Assembly (NCBI GenBank): GCA_934462925.1
Contig: CAKSIT010000005.1
Coordinates: 121,687 to 185,686, forward strand
Direction of reading: 5' to 3'
Length of the DNA stretch: 64,000 bases
From: an uncultured Oscillospiraceae bacterium
GTDB lineage: Bacteria; Bacillota; Clostridia; Oscillospirales; Ruminococcaceae
Below the pieces are notes generated by a model, which searched no databases, was not told the DNA's origin, and was given only the letters and a program-made list of their open reading frames with translations. This document shows positions 25,918 through 35,263 of this stretch, in pieces. A program made the translations under genes and the position numbers. How positions within the stretch are numbered: position 1 is the first letter of the stretch; every line of letters begins with the position of its first letter.

Positions 25918-26517
25918 TTAAAGCGCGGCAAAGCTTTTGAGTATATTAAGCCCTGTTGCGCCGCTTTTTTCGGGGTGGAACTGCGCGCCGTAGACGTTCC
26001 CCGAGAAAACAAGCGCAGGGACTTTCATGCCGTAGTCGCAGTAAGCTGCGACATTCGCGCCCTCGCACTCTGCAGCGTAGGAATGCACGAAGTACACGTA
26101 CTCCCCCTCTGCCACGATTTCAAGCAGGCGGCAGGGAACGTTCTTTTCAAGGCTGTTCCAGCCGATGTGCGGTACGGCAAGCCCCCCCTCGGGGTGCATA
26201 AGGCGCACGCTGCCGCGAATAAGCCCAAGCCCGTCCGTTTCGCCGAACTCGTACCCCTTGTCGAAAAGCATCTGCATTCCAAGGCATATCCCGAGCAGCG
26301 GCTTTGTCTGCACCTGCTCCTTTATCACGTCTATAAGCCCCGATTCGCCAAGCATTCTCATAGCGTCGGGAAACGCGCCCACGCCCGGGAGAATGAGCCT
26401 GTCCGCCGCGCGCAGGTCGTCTGCGGAATGTGTTATTGTGTTTTCTATGCCGAGAAAGTCCAGCGCGTTTTTCACGCTGAAGAGATTTCCCGCGCCATAG
26501 TCGATTATCGCTGTCAT
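25918..26517 (-). CDS. hisH: Imidazole glycerol phosphate synthase, glutamine amidotransferase subunit
   Basis: About 199 aa from MTAIIDYGAGNLFSVKNALD. PLLGICLGMQMLFDKGYEFG has the nucleophile Cys; the His and Glu of the triad are in VYGAQFHPEKSGATGL. ATG 26517 is chosen because it forms an ATGA overlap with the upstream nudix stop; an ATG six nucleotides earlier is possible. Supplies ammonia to HisF. Confidence 0.96.
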   Translation of the reverse strand: MTAIIDYGAGNLFSVKNALDFLGIENTITHSADDLRAADRLILPGVGAFPDAMRMLGESGLIDVIKEQVQTKPLLGICLGMQMLFDKGYEFGETDGLGLIRGSVRLMHPEGGLAVPHIGWNSLEKNVPCRLLEIVAEGEYVYFVHSYAAECEGANVAAYCDYGMKVPALVFSGNVYGAQFHPEKSGATGLNILKSFAAL

Positions 26518-26945
26518 AGCCATGTTCCTTTCCTGTGGAATATCCTGCAGCTGTTTATCTTTATATGCTCCATGATATGTCCGATGTTGCCCTCTCCCGC
26601 GTATTGCTTCATGTCAAAGAAGTCGCAGTCCATGCCGCTCCAGAACAGGGGGTTCTCGTCGCCGAAAGGCTGAACGCCGCGCTTCAGCTGTCCCGCCCAT
26701 ACCTCTACATAACACGGGTCGAGCGGATAGGAAAAATCCATGAGATGAACGAGGGAAATATCCCCGCGCGTTATCCCCGTTTCCTCGGAAAGCTCGCGGT
26801 ACGCCGCCGCTTCCCCGCTCTCGCCATGCTCTATCTTGCCGCCGACGAAGTTTATAAGCCCCTTGTACGGCTCTTTTATCCTGCGGCACATAAGCGTCCG
26901 CTCGCCGTCGGGCGAAAATACCGCGATAAGGTTGTAGCCCTGCAT
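26514..26945 (-). CDS. Nudix hydrolase (MutT/8-oxo-dGTPase-like)
   Basis: 143 aa with a full Nudix box, GKIEHGESGEAAAYRELSEE followed by TGI (residues about 36-58). Probably hydrolyses a nucleoside triphosphate or other nucleoside-diphosphate derivative. Sits between hisB and hisH with overlaps on both sides, so it is part of the his transcript. Together with the RdgB-like gene it gives the cluster two nucleotide-clean-up enzymes. Confidence 0.85.
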   Translation of the reverse strand: MQGYNLIAVFSPDGERTLMCRRIKEPYKGLINFVGGKIEHGESGEAAAYRELSEETGITRGDISLVHLMDFSYPLDPCYVEVWAGQLKRGVQPFGDENPLFWSGMDCDFFDMKQYAGEGNIGHIMEHIKINSCRIFHRKGTWL

Positions 26946-27529
26946 TACAGCATTCCCTTTGTGGAAACCGCCGTGCCGTCGGTGTTGCGCTTTACAGCCG
27001 TTTTGAGCGCATATGCAAGCGCCTTGAACAGCGCCTCGGTCTTGTGGTGGTCGTTGCTGCCGTATTCGCAGCGCAGGTGCAGGGTTATCCCCGCGTTAAA
27101 CGCAAACGCGCGCATAAACTCCTCCGTAAGGCAGCTGTCGTACTGCCCTATCATGGCGTTGGTAAACTGCGCGTTGAACACAAGGAACGGCCGCGCGCTT
27201 ATATCCAGCGCGCAGAACGCCAGCGCCTCGTCCATAGGGATAAACGCCGAGCCGTAGCGCATGATTCCCGCCTTGTCGCCAAGCGCCTGCGCAAACGCCT
27301 TGCCAAGCACTATTCCTATGTCCTCGGTGGTGTGGTGGCCGTCGACGTAAAGGTCGCCGTCGCACTTTACCGTCAGCGAAAAGCCGCCGTGAACCGCAAG
27401 CGCGGTCAGCATATGGTCGAGAAAGCCTATCCCTGTGTTAATCGAAACCTTTCCGCCCTCGTCAAGGTCGAGGGAAAGCGTTATGTCGGTTTCCTTTGTC
27501 TTTCTGGTTATTTCAGCGGTTCTGTTCAT
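26945..27529 (-). CDS. hisB: Imidazoleglycerol-phosphate dehydratase
   Basis: 194 aa monofunctional form. FLDHMLTALAVHGGFSLTVK, DGHHTTEDIGIVLGKAFAQA and NDHHKTEALFKALAYALK carry the manganese-binding His/Glu repeats. Sixth step of histidine synthesis. No phosphatase domain is attached, so histidinol phosphatase must be elsewhere. Confidence 0.97.
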   Translation of the reverse strand: MNRTAEITRKTKETDITLSLDLDEGGKVSINTGIGFLDHMLTALAVHGGFSLTVKCDGDLYVDGHHTTEDIGIVLGKAFAQALGDKAGIMRYGSAFIPMDEALAFCALDISARPFLVFNAQFTNAMIGQYDSCLTEEFMRAFAFNAGITLHLRCEYGSNDHHKTEALFKALAYALKTAVKRNTDGTAVSTKGML

Positions 27530-27602
27530 GTATTTACTCCCGTATACGGCAATTCCGCGCGGAAGCGGACAGAGTGCCTGCCGCTCCCTCGCGGTCGTGC
27601 CG

Positions 27603-28898
27603 TTAGTTTTCTTTTCTTACGATGATGGAATTAGCGTGCGCGGTCAGCTTCTCGCGGTTTGCTATGAGAATGATGTCGTCCGCGGCATCAAGCAGCGCGT
27701 CCTTGGTGTAGCATATGTAACTCGAACGCTTAAGGAAGCTCTCCACGCCGAGCGGCGAGAAGAAGCGCGCCGTACCGCTTGTGGGCAGAATGTGGTTAGG
27801 TCCTGCGTAGTAGTCGCCGAGCGGCTCGGGCGAATACTGCCCCAAGAACACCGACCCCACGTTGTCGAGCTTGCCGACGTATTCCATAGGATTCGCGCAG
27901 CACACCTCAAGGTGTTCGGGCGCGAGCTTGTTAGCAAGCTCAACCGCGTAGTCCATGTCGTCGCAGACGATTATCGCACCGTAGTTCGTAAACGAATGCT
28001 CGATTATTTCCTTTCTGGAAAGCGCCTGCACCTGCCGCTCTATCTCCGCCTGCGTTCTTGCTGCAATATCCATGTCGGTCGTTATCATGATTGCGCTTGC
28101 AAGCTTGTCGTGCTCCGCCTGCGACAAGAGGTCTGCGGCGAGGTAAACGGGGTTCGCGCTCTCGTCCGCAAGCACGAGTATCTCGCTCGGTCCTGCGAAC
28201 ATATCGATGTCAACCGTGCCGTAAAGCAGCTTTTTCGCCGTTGAGACAAATATGTTGCCGGGACCTACTATCTTTGAAACGCGGGGAATTTCTTCCGTTC
28301 CGTAGGCAAGCGCCGCTACAGCCTGCGCGCCGCCCGCAAGATATATCCTGTCAACGCCGCAGAGCGCCGCCGCAACGAGAATATCCTTGTTCGCCGTGCC
28401 GTCCTTTAAGGGCGGGGTCACCATGATTATTTCCTTTACGCCCGCTATTTTTGCGGGAATGGCGTTCATAAGCACCGACGAGGGATACGCCGCCGTGCCG
28501 CCGGGGACGTACAGTCCCACCATGTCGAGGCCGCGCACGCGCTGTCCCATTATAACGCCGTTTTCCTCAGTCACGCAAAAGCCCTCGCGCTTTTGTCTGG
28601 TGTGGAACGCCGTGATGTTCTCAACGGCGTTGAGCATTGCGTTTACGAAGTCGGGGCTTGTTTCGTTCGCCTCGGTGAGCGCGTCCTGTATAGCCTCGTC
28701 GGGTACGCGGTAGAACGCCGCGTTCGGGCAGTCGAACTTCGCGGTGTATTCCTTTACCGCCGCGTCGCCGCGCGCCTTTACCTGCGCAAGTATTTCGCGG
28801 ACGGTCTTTTCAACCTCCGTGTTTACCTCGCCCGCGCGCTTTTCAACGTCTGCGAGAAACTGCTTTTCAGAGCCGTCAGCCTTGATTATCTTTATCAT
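27603..28898 (-). CDS. hisD: Histidinol dehydrogenase
   Basis: 431 aa. VRGLDMVGLYVPGGTAAYPS, SKIVGPGNIFVSTAKKLLYG, AGPSEILVLADESANP and LAADLLSQAEHD (zinc and base residues) and GPNHILPTSGTARFFSPLGV are in family order. Catalyses the last two steps to histidine. Start at ATG 28898 shares its A with the hisG stop TGA. Confidence 0.97.
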   Translation of the reverse strand: MIKIIKADGSEKQFLADVEKRAGEVNTEVEKTVREILAQVKARGDAAVKEYTAKFDCPNAAFYRVPDEAIQDALTEANETSPDFVNAMLNAVENITAFHTRQKREGFCVTEENGVIMGQRVRGLDMVGLYVPGGTAAYPSSVLMNAIPAKIAGVKEIIMVTPPLKDGTANKDILVAAALCGVDRIYLAGGAQAVAALAYGTEEIPRVSKIVGPGNIFVSTAKKLLYGTVDIDMFAGPSEILVLADESANPVYLAADLLSQAEHDKLASAIMITTDMDIAARTQAEIERQVQALSRKEIIEHSFTNYGAIIVCDDMDYAVELANKLAPEHLEVCCANPMEYVGKLDNVGSVFLGQYSPEPLGDYYAGPNHILPTSGTARFFSPLGVESFLKRSSYICYTKDALLDAADDIILIANREKLTAHANSIIVRKEN

Positions 28899-29530
28899 CA
28901 CAAATTCTCCTCTATAAGCCTTACTATTTCGTCAATGCGCTCCTGCTTTAGCTTCATGCTTACCGTGTTAACAATAAGCCGCGCGGATATGGGCGCTACG
29001 TCCTCGCAGACTTCCAGCCCGTTTTCCTTAAGGGTAGTGCCTGTTTCAACGATATCTACGATACCGTCCGCAAGCCCCACAAGCGGCGCCAGCTCCACAG
29101 AACCCTCTATCTTTACGATATCCACGTCCATGCCCTTTGCCTCAAAGAAGCCGCGCGTTACCTCGGGGTATTTTGTTGCAACGGTCTTTACGCCGTAACC
29201 GCTGTAAAAGTCCGTGCCTTTCTTCACTGCAAGCGCAAAGCGGCACTTGCCAAAGCCGAGGTCGGCAATCTCAAAGAACTTTCCGCCATGCTCCATTATC
29301 GTGTCCTTGCCGACAACGCCTATGTCGCACACGCCATGCTCCACATATGTGATAACGTCCGCCGCCTTTGCAAGCACAACCTCTATATCCTCGCCGGGTA
29401 TCGGCAGAATAAGCCGCCTGCCCTTTGCGCGAAGCTCGCTTACGTCGTATCCCGCCTTTTCAAGCAGGCCTACCGCCTTGTCCTCGATTCTGCCCTTGGT
29501 GAGAGCTATTCTTACCTTTCTGTTTTCCAT
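28898..29530 (-). CDS. hisG: ATP phosphoribosyltransferase, short form
   Basis: 210 aa, the short HisGS type that needs HisZ. KVRIALTKGRIEDKAVGLLE, the segment around ITYVEHGVCDIGVVGKDTI, and the phosphoribosyl-binding LADGIVDIVETGTTLKENGL are present. ATG 29530 is preferred because GGAGG stands 7 nt upstream. First committed step of the pathway, the histidine feedback point. Confidence 0.96.
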   Translation of the reverse strand: MENRKVRIALTKGRIEDKAVGLLEKAGYDVSELRAKGRRLILPIPGEDIEVVLAKAADVITYVEHGVCDIGVVGKDTIMEHGGKFFEIADLGFGKCRFALAVKKGTDFYSGYGVKTVATKYPEVTRGFFEAKGMDVDIVKIEGSVELAPLVGLADGIVDIVETGTTLKENGLEVCEDVAPISARLIVNTVSMKLKQERIDEIVRLIEENL

Positions 29531-29532
29531 GC

Positions 29533-30729
29533 TCACACCTCCTGCGACTGCGCGCTGCCGTCCGCAGACACCGCGTCAATGCGCTTTATTCCGTGTGAAA
29601 GCGCGTATTTTCTCGCTTCCTCAAGGTTGTCGAACAGCCCGTTGTACACCCTAAGCCCGCTTTCTATAAGCCGCTCGGAGTGCTTCAGCGCCGCCGTCTG
29701 CGCGTCGTCCGGCGCAAACACAAGCACGTCGGGTACTTTTTTGAGCGACCCCGCCGAGCGCCTGAGCAGCCCCTTTGCCGCAGCCTCTACGTTTATCGCA
29801 AAGCCTACCGCCGTAACGTCCCTGCCAAAGTCGCCGAGGAGCGTGTCGTAACGTCCGCCCGAAAGCGCGGGCTGACCGTAGCCCTCTACATACCCGCGGA
29901 AGATAATGCCCGTGTAGTAGTTTTTCTTGTGGACAAGCCCCAAATCTACGCGCAGCTTGCCGTCAAGACCTGCGCCGCAAAGCAGCTCGTACAGCCGCTC
30001 CAGCCCGTCTAGCTTTTCGCGCAGCGCTTGGGAATACATATACTCGCGCGCCTGCGCAAATACCTCCCTGCCGCCGAAAAGCGCGGGCAGCTTCCTTATT
30101 CCGCGCGCGGCGGGAGTATCGCTGCCGCTCAGAACGTCGTTCAGCGCGGGGTAGTTTTTCGCTTCGATAAGGCCGCGTATAGCTTCGGCGGTTTCCTCGT
30201 CCGTGCCAAGGTCGTCTATCATCGTGCGGAAAATGCCGCTCTCGCCTATTTCAAGGCGGTAGTCGTCGTCGCACACCGCAAGCGATTTCGCAGCTATCGT
30301 TATCGCCTCGATATCCGCCGCGCCGCTTTTGCCTCCGAGTATCTCAATGCCGCTTTGCGTGAACTCGTCGTCGCGGCCGCTGTTTTTGGGGTTCACCACA
30401 AAAATGCTCTGGTTGTAAAAAAGCTTCAGCGGCAGCTCCTCCGCGCGAAGTCTTGTCGCGGCAAGGCGCGCTATCGGCATGGTGTTGTCGGGTCGAAGCA
30501 CCATAAGGCGGTTCTTGCCGTCAACAAGCTTGTACATGGTTTCGGGCGGGAAGTACCGCACCTTTCCGTTGAACACATCGTAAAACTCAAGCCCGGGCGT
30601 CATAACCTCGGAGTAGCCGTAGCTCTCGAACAGCCTTGTCAGCCTGTCGGCTATCGTGCGCTTTGCGGCGCATTCCTCAAAAAGCAAATCCCTTGTTCCC
30701 TCAGGAGTCAGCAGGTCGTATCTTTTCAA
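29533..30729 (-). CDS. hisZ: ATP phosphoribosyltransferase regulatory subunit
   Basis: 398 aa. A HisRS-like catalytic-core homologue: LLTPEGTRDLLFEECAAKR, SYGYSEVMTPGLEFYD, RYFPPETMYKLVDGKNRLMV and RPDNTMPIARLAATRL, later LSGGRYDTLLGDFG. It lacks aminoacylation capacity in this family and acts with HisG. TTG start at 30729 with a GAGAGG site. First gene of the his cluster, right behind the palindromic operator. Confidence 0.93.
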   Translation of the reverse strand: MKRYDLLTPEGTRDLLFEECAAKRTIADRLTRLFESYGYSEVMTPGLEFYDVFNGKVRYFPPETMYKLVDGKNRLMVLRPDNTMPIARLAATRLRAEELPLKLFYNQSIFVVNPKNSGRDDEFTQSGIEILGGKSGAADIEAITIAAKSLAVCDDDYRLEIGESGIFRTMIDDLGTDEETAEAIRGLIEAKNYPALNDVLSGSDTPAARGIRKLPALFGGREVFAQAREYMYSQALREKLDGLERLYELLCGAGLDGKLRVDLGLVHKKNYYTGIIFRGYVEGYGQPALSGGRYDTLLGDFGRDVTAVGFAINVEAAAKGLLRRSAGSLKKVPDVLVFAPDDAQTAALKHSERLIESGLRVYNGLFDNLEEARKYALSHGIKRIDAVSADGSAQSQEV

Positions 30730-30765
30730 ATGTCGTAACCTCTCAATGCACTTTAGTTTAATAAC

Positions 30766-30818
30766 GTGCTATCACGCTATCATGATAGTATGATAGCACA
30801 TCATTCTCTTTTTGTCAA
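30766..30818 (-). promoter_or_regulatory. his promoter with 34-bp palindromic operator
   Basis: On the minus strand TTGACA (30818-30813), 17-bp spacer, TATCAT (30795-30790). The palindrome at 30766-30799 has outer arms GTGCTATCA / TGATAGCAC and a central self-complementary CTATCATGATAG, with only two unmatched positions per arm; it overlaps the -10 box. A repressor bound here would block the promoter. A TrpR-like HisR regulator is a plausible reader (inference); no regulator gene is adjacent. Confidence 0.75.
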
Positions 30819-30901
30819 GAGCGGGACTTGTGTGCGCGTGTTTTTCGGCGAAACGCCCTATTATTTCCAACAATCGCGTTTTTTTTTGGCGCAATTGTCC
30901 T

Positions 30902-33900
30902 TTAGAAATCAAACAGCGAAAGCTGTGCAGACTGCGGCATTCCCTTAAACGCGCCCATTTCCTTAAGCTTGTCTATAGTGGTGGAGTTAACGCCGCTTTC
31001 CGCCTGTATCTCGTCTATGCACCCGCATTTGCCCGAGTCTATGGCCGCCTTGAGCTTGTACGCGGCGTTTTCACCACAGCCCGCGACAGCAAGGAACGGC
31101 AGGCGCAGCTTTCCGTCCTCCACATGGTAGGTTACAGCGCCCGAAAGCTTTGCGTCAACGGGCAGCACGCCGATACCGCGCAGCATCATTTCGTAAACCA
31201 GCAGCAGCGCGTCGAGTATGCCCTTTTCCTTTACGCCTATGTTTGACATACCCTGTATTTCCTTAATGCGCTGCTTTACCGCAACCTTTCCCTTAAGCAC
31301 GGTGTCTATTTCAAGGTTTTCCGTGTGCTTTGTGAGCGTTGCCGCGTAAAACTCGCACGGGTGGTAAATCTTGAACCAGCAGAGCTTTACAGCCGCGGTA
31401 ACGTATGCCGCCGCATGCGCCTTAGGGAACATATACTTTATCTTCTTGCAGCTGTCAACGTACCAGTCGGGTACGTTGTTGTCCTTAAACGCCTTGTAAT
31501 GTTCCTCGGTAAAGAGCTTCTTTGCGTTGCCCTTACGCGTGATTTCCATTATTTTAAAAGCAAGCGACGGCTCAACGCCCTTGTGCATAAGGTAAACCAT
31601 GATGTTGTCGCGCGTTCCTATAACCTCGGAAATCGTGCAAGTGCCGTTTTTGATAAGCTCCTGCGCATTGCCGAGCCATACGTCCGTGCCGTGCGACAGT
31701 CCCGAAATCTGTAACAGGTCGGAGAAGTTCTGCGGCTGCGCGTCCGCAAGCATCTGCATTGCAAAGCTTGTGCCGAACTCGGGTATGCCGTATGTGCCGC
31801 TTGTCGCGCCAAGCTCCTCTGCGCTTATGCCCAGCGGCTCAGGCGTCAGGAACAGCTTGTATATCTGCGGGTCGGTCGTCGGTACGTCCGCAATCTTAAT
31901 CCCCGTCATGTCCTCAAGGTGCTTGTAGAGCGTAGGCACATCATGTCCCAGCTCGTCAAGCTTGAGAATCGTGTCGTGCAGCGCGTGGAAGTCGAAGTGC
32001 GTTGTTATCATGTCGCTCTCGGTCTTGTCTGCGGGGTGCTGCACGGGGGTAAAGTCGTAAACCTCGTATTCGCTCGGAACAACGACCATGCCGCCGGGGT
32101 GCTGCGATGTCGTTCTCTTAACGCCTGTGCAGCCGATGGCAAGGCGCTCCATTTCCGCGTTGTTGAAAGATATGCCGCGCTCCTCGCAGTATTTCTTTAC
32201 AAAGCCGTACGCGGTCTTGTCCTGCACAGCGGAGATAGTTCCCGCCTTGAAAACGTGGTCCTTACCGAAAAGTTCTTCTGTGTAGCGGTGGACCTTTCCC
32301 TGTACCTCGCCCGAGAAGTTAAGGTCGATATCGGGCGCTTTGTCGCCCTTGAAGCCGAGGAACGTTTCAAACGGGATATCGTGACCGTCGCGTATCATGT
32401 CCGTGCCGCACTTGGGGCAGTTCTTCTGCGGCAGGTCGAAGCCCGAGCCTACAGAGCCGTCCCTTACAAACTCGTTCCAGCAGCACTTGGGGCAGCGGTA
32501 GTGCGGCGCAAGCGGGTTCACCTCAGAAATACCCGACATTATCGCCACGAACGACGAGCCTACAGAGCCTCGCGAGCCTACGAGGTAGCCGTTGTCCTCG
32601 GAGTACTTAACGAGCTTCTGCGCTATCATGTAAAGCACCGAGAAGCCGTATTTTATGATAGCGTCAAGCTCCTTTTGCAGGCGCGCCGAAACGTACTCGG
32701 GTATCTTGTCCTCATAGCCGTACCAGTTCATCGCCCTTGACCAGCAAAGGTCCTGAAGCTCCTGCTCCGCGCCCTCTATCGACGGGGTGTACGTTCCCTT
32801 GGGTATCGGGCGGATATCGCCGTCTATCATGTCGGCAATCATGTTTGTGTTCTTTATGACTACCTCGTGCGCCTTTTCCGCGCCTAGGTACTCGAACTCC
32901 GCAAGCATTTCCTCCGTCGTGCGGAAGAAAAGCGGCGCTTGGTTGTCGGCGTCCTTGTACCCTTGCCCTGCCTGTAGGATAGAGCGGAATATGCCGTCCT
33001 CCCTGTCCTTGAAATGCACGTCGCACGTAGCAACAACGGGCAGCCCCAGCTTTTCGCCGAGCGCCACTATCTTTCGGTTGAGGTCGCGCAGCGCCTCATC
33101 GTCTGCAACGCGCTGTTCGCGTACAAGAAACTCGTTGTTGCCTATGGGCTGTATCTCAAGATAGTCGTAAAGCGAGGCTATCTTCTCTATCTCGCTTTCG
33201 GGCTTCTTTTCAAGTATCGCGCGGAAAAGCTCGCCCGCCTCGCACGCGCTGCCGATTATAAGCCCCTCGCGGTGCTTTTTAAGCGCAGACAGCGGAATGC
33301 GCGGCTTCTTGTAGAAATACTCGAGGTTTGAGAGAGAAATAAGCTTGTAGAGATTCTTAAGCCCGACCTTATTTTTCACGAGAATTATCATGTGGAACGC
33401 AGGCAGCTTCTTTACGTCAACGCTGCCTATGAGCGCGTTGATATCGCCCAGCTTTTCAAGCTTGCCGAGCTTCTGCGTGTTCTTCATGAACGTCATGAAA
33501 ATCATGGCGAGCATTTTTGCGTCGTCTATCGCGCGGTGGTGGTTGAAATCGCCGAGCTTGTATTCCTTTGCAACGGTATCGAGCTTGTGGTTTCTGAGGT
33601 GCGGGAGTGCCGCTCTCATAAGCGCAAGCGTGTCGATGTATGTAAAGGCGTATTCAATGCCCTGCCGCTCCGCGGCGGTTCTTATAAAAGAGGTGTCGAA
33701 CGACGCGTTGTGCGCCACAAGCACGCCCTTTCCCGCAAAGGCAATGAATTTTTCAAGCGCCTCGCGCTCGCCGGGGGCGTCCGCAACCATTTCATCGGTA
33801 ATGCCCGTGATATCGGTGATATTAGCGGGGATAGGCTTCCCGGGGTTCACAAACGTCTGGAACTCCTCGACTATCTCCAGTCCGCGCAGCCTTACCGCGC

Positions 33901-35245
33901 CTATTTCCGTTATCCTTTCGGTGTCGGGCGAAAGTCCCGTGGTTTCAAGGTCGAATACGATTATGTCGTCGTTTACCGAATACCCCTCGCACCCCGAAAC
34001 AAGCGCGCCCGAGTCGTTGACGAAATAAGCCTCTACGCCGTAGATGAGCTTCATTTCGCCGCCGTCCTTCTGTATCTTCTCAATGGTGTTCATAGCCTCG
34101 GGATACGCCTGCACGTTGCCGTGGTCGGTAATGGCAACGGCGCGGTGTCCCCATGAAAACGCCTGCTTTACAAGCTCTGAAGCGGGAGTGATGGCGTCCA
34201 TATCCGACATATTCGTATGCATATGCAGCTCCACGCGCTTTTCGGGCGCGTTGTCCTTGCGCTGCAGCGTTTTTATGCCCGCAATTGAGTACGGACGCAT
34301 ATTAAGCGCCTGCGCGAAAGAGTCAAACTCGAACTTGCCGCATACGATTATCGACTTGCCCTCCTTGATGTTCGCCTTTATCGCGTCGGCGTTCTCAACG
34401 CCTGTTATTATCTTGATTATCTCAGAGGACGTCCTGTCGGAAAAATACGCGGTGAAAATGAACGTCTTGCCGTCGCGCGAGGTTTTGTCCTCGGTTTTGA
34501 ACACCGTACCCCATACCGTGGCTTCGTCCTGATTGCCGAAATGCTCGGACATGGGCGCGGGCGGCTCGAAGTTCTCCCTGCCGTAAAAAAGCGTTGCTTT
34601 CTGGTCGAAATGCTCGTTGGTAAACGGCAGCGTTATCTCCTTCGGCTCTGCGAGTATCTGCGGGCGGCGCGAGTTTCCGCCTGCGGAGCGGTACTGCTTC
34701 TTGTCGTTTGCTCTGGGCGCTTCCTCGGTTATCTGCACCACGGGCAGCGGTTCTTCCCTGCTTATAAGCTCGTCCACCGCGCCCGCGCTTGACGTAAGCG
34801 TTACATGAACGCTCCTGCCGAAAAAGCCGCGCACAAAGTTCTCTATTTTCCTGTCCATTTCCATGCTTTCAAGCACGGAAAGTCCCGCAGCCTTAAGCGT
34901 TATCTCTATTTCGTCGCCGTTTATGGCGATGTCTGCGTTGTCAAAATAGCCGTTTACAGACACGTTTTTTTGCTTGATAAGCCCGATTATCTCGCGCACG
35001 GCGTCCTGCGAGAAAAGCTCTGCGCTGTATTTGGGGTAAACGCTTACCGCAGCGCAAAGCTTCTGCGAGCATATGTCCGATGCCTCGGACAGCTGCGCCG
35101 CCGTTACAAGCGCCGAAAGCGACAGCGAGATGTTAAGCGCGTTCTTCGCCTGTGTGTATACTATTTTCTCAACATAGCCGTCGGCTATGGCCTGCGGCAG
35201 TCCTATATCGTTACCATCAAAAAGTGATTTTAGCTGTGCGGGCAT
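30902..35245 (-). CDS. polC: DNA polymerase III alpha subunit, PolC type
   Basis: 1447 aa, normal length. OB-type N-terminal part, PHP domain (VELHMHTNMSDMDAITPASE, ITDHGNVQAYPEAM), inserted DnaQ-like exonuclease (DIIVFDLETTGLSPDTERIT, FDTSFIRTAAERQGI), polymerase palm with FKGDKAPDIDLNFSGEVQGK, and zinc-knuckle CPKCCWNEF / CPKCGTDM. The replicative polymerase of low-GC Gram-positives. Last gene of the hom-to-polC run; upstream neighbour ispG is 18 bp away. Confidence 0.98.
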   Translation of the reverse strand: MPAQLKSLFDGNDIGLPQAIADGYVEKIVYTQAKNALNISLSLSALVTAAQLSEASDICSQKLCAAVSVYPKYSAELFSQDAVREIIGLIKQKNVSVNGYFDNADIAINGDEIEITLKAAGLSVLESMEMDRKIENFVRGFFGRSVHVTLTSSAGAVDELISREEPLPVVQITEEAPRANDKKQYRSAGGNSRRPQILAEPKEITLPFTNEHFDQKATLFYGRENFEPPAPMSEHFGNQDEATVWGTVFKTEDKTSRDGKTFIFTAYFSDRTSSEIIKIITGVENADAIKANIKEGKSIIVCGKFEFDSFAQALNMRPYSIAGIKTLQRKDNAPEKRVELHMHTNMSDMDAITPASELVKQAFSWGHRAVAITDHGNVQAYPEAMNTIEKIQKDGGEMKLIYGVEAYFVNDSGALVSGCEGYSVNDDIIVFDLETTGLSPDTERITEIGAVRLRGLEIVEEFQTFVNPGKPIPANITDITGITDEMVADAPGEREALEKFIAFAGKGVLVAHNASFDTSFIRTAAERQGIEYAFTYIDTLALMRAALPHLRNHKLDTVAKEYKLGDFNHHRAIDDAKMLAMIFMTFMKNTQKLGKLEKLGDINALIGSVDVKKLPAFHMIILVKNKVGLKNLYKLISLSNLEYFYKKPRIPLSALKKHREGLIIGSACEAGELFRAILEKKPESEIEKIASLYDYLEIQPIGNNEFLVREQRVADDEALRDLNRKIVALGEKLGLPVVATCDVHFKDREDGIFRSILQAGQGYKDADNQAPLFFRTTEEMLAEFEYLGAEKAHEVVIKNTNMIADMIDGDIRPIPKGTYTPSIEGAEQELQDLCWSRAMNWYGYEDKIPEYVSARLQKELDAIIKYGFSVLYMIAQKLVKYSEDNGYLVGSRGSVGSSFVAIMSGISEVNPLAPHYRCPKCCWNEFVRDGSVGSGFDLPQKNCPKCGTDMIRDGHDIPFETFLGFKGDKAPDIDLNFSGEVQGKVHRYTEELFGKDHVFKAGTISAVQDKTAYGFVKKYCEERGISFNNAEMERLAIGCTGVKRTTSQHPGGMVVVPSEYEVYDFTPVQHPADKTESDMITTHFDFHALHDTILKLDELGHDVPTLYKHLEDMTGIKIADVPTTDPQIYKLFLTPEPLGISAEELGATSGTYGIPEFGTSFAMQMLADAQPQNFSDLLQISGLSHGTDVWLGNAQELIKNGTCTISEVIGTRDNIMVYLMHKGVEPSLAFKIMEITRKGNAKKLFTEEHYKAFKDNNVPDWYVDSCKKIKYMFPKAHAAAYVTAAVKLCWFKIYHPCEFYAATLTKHTENLEIDTVLKGKVAVKQRIKEIQGMSNIGVKEKGILDALLLVYEMMLRGIGVLPVDAKLSGAVTYHVEDGKLRLPFLAVAGCGENAAYKLKAAIDSGKCGCIDEIQAESGVNSTTIDKLKEMGAFKGMPQSAQLSLFDF

Positions 35246-35263
35246 TTTCCCTGTCCTTTCCCA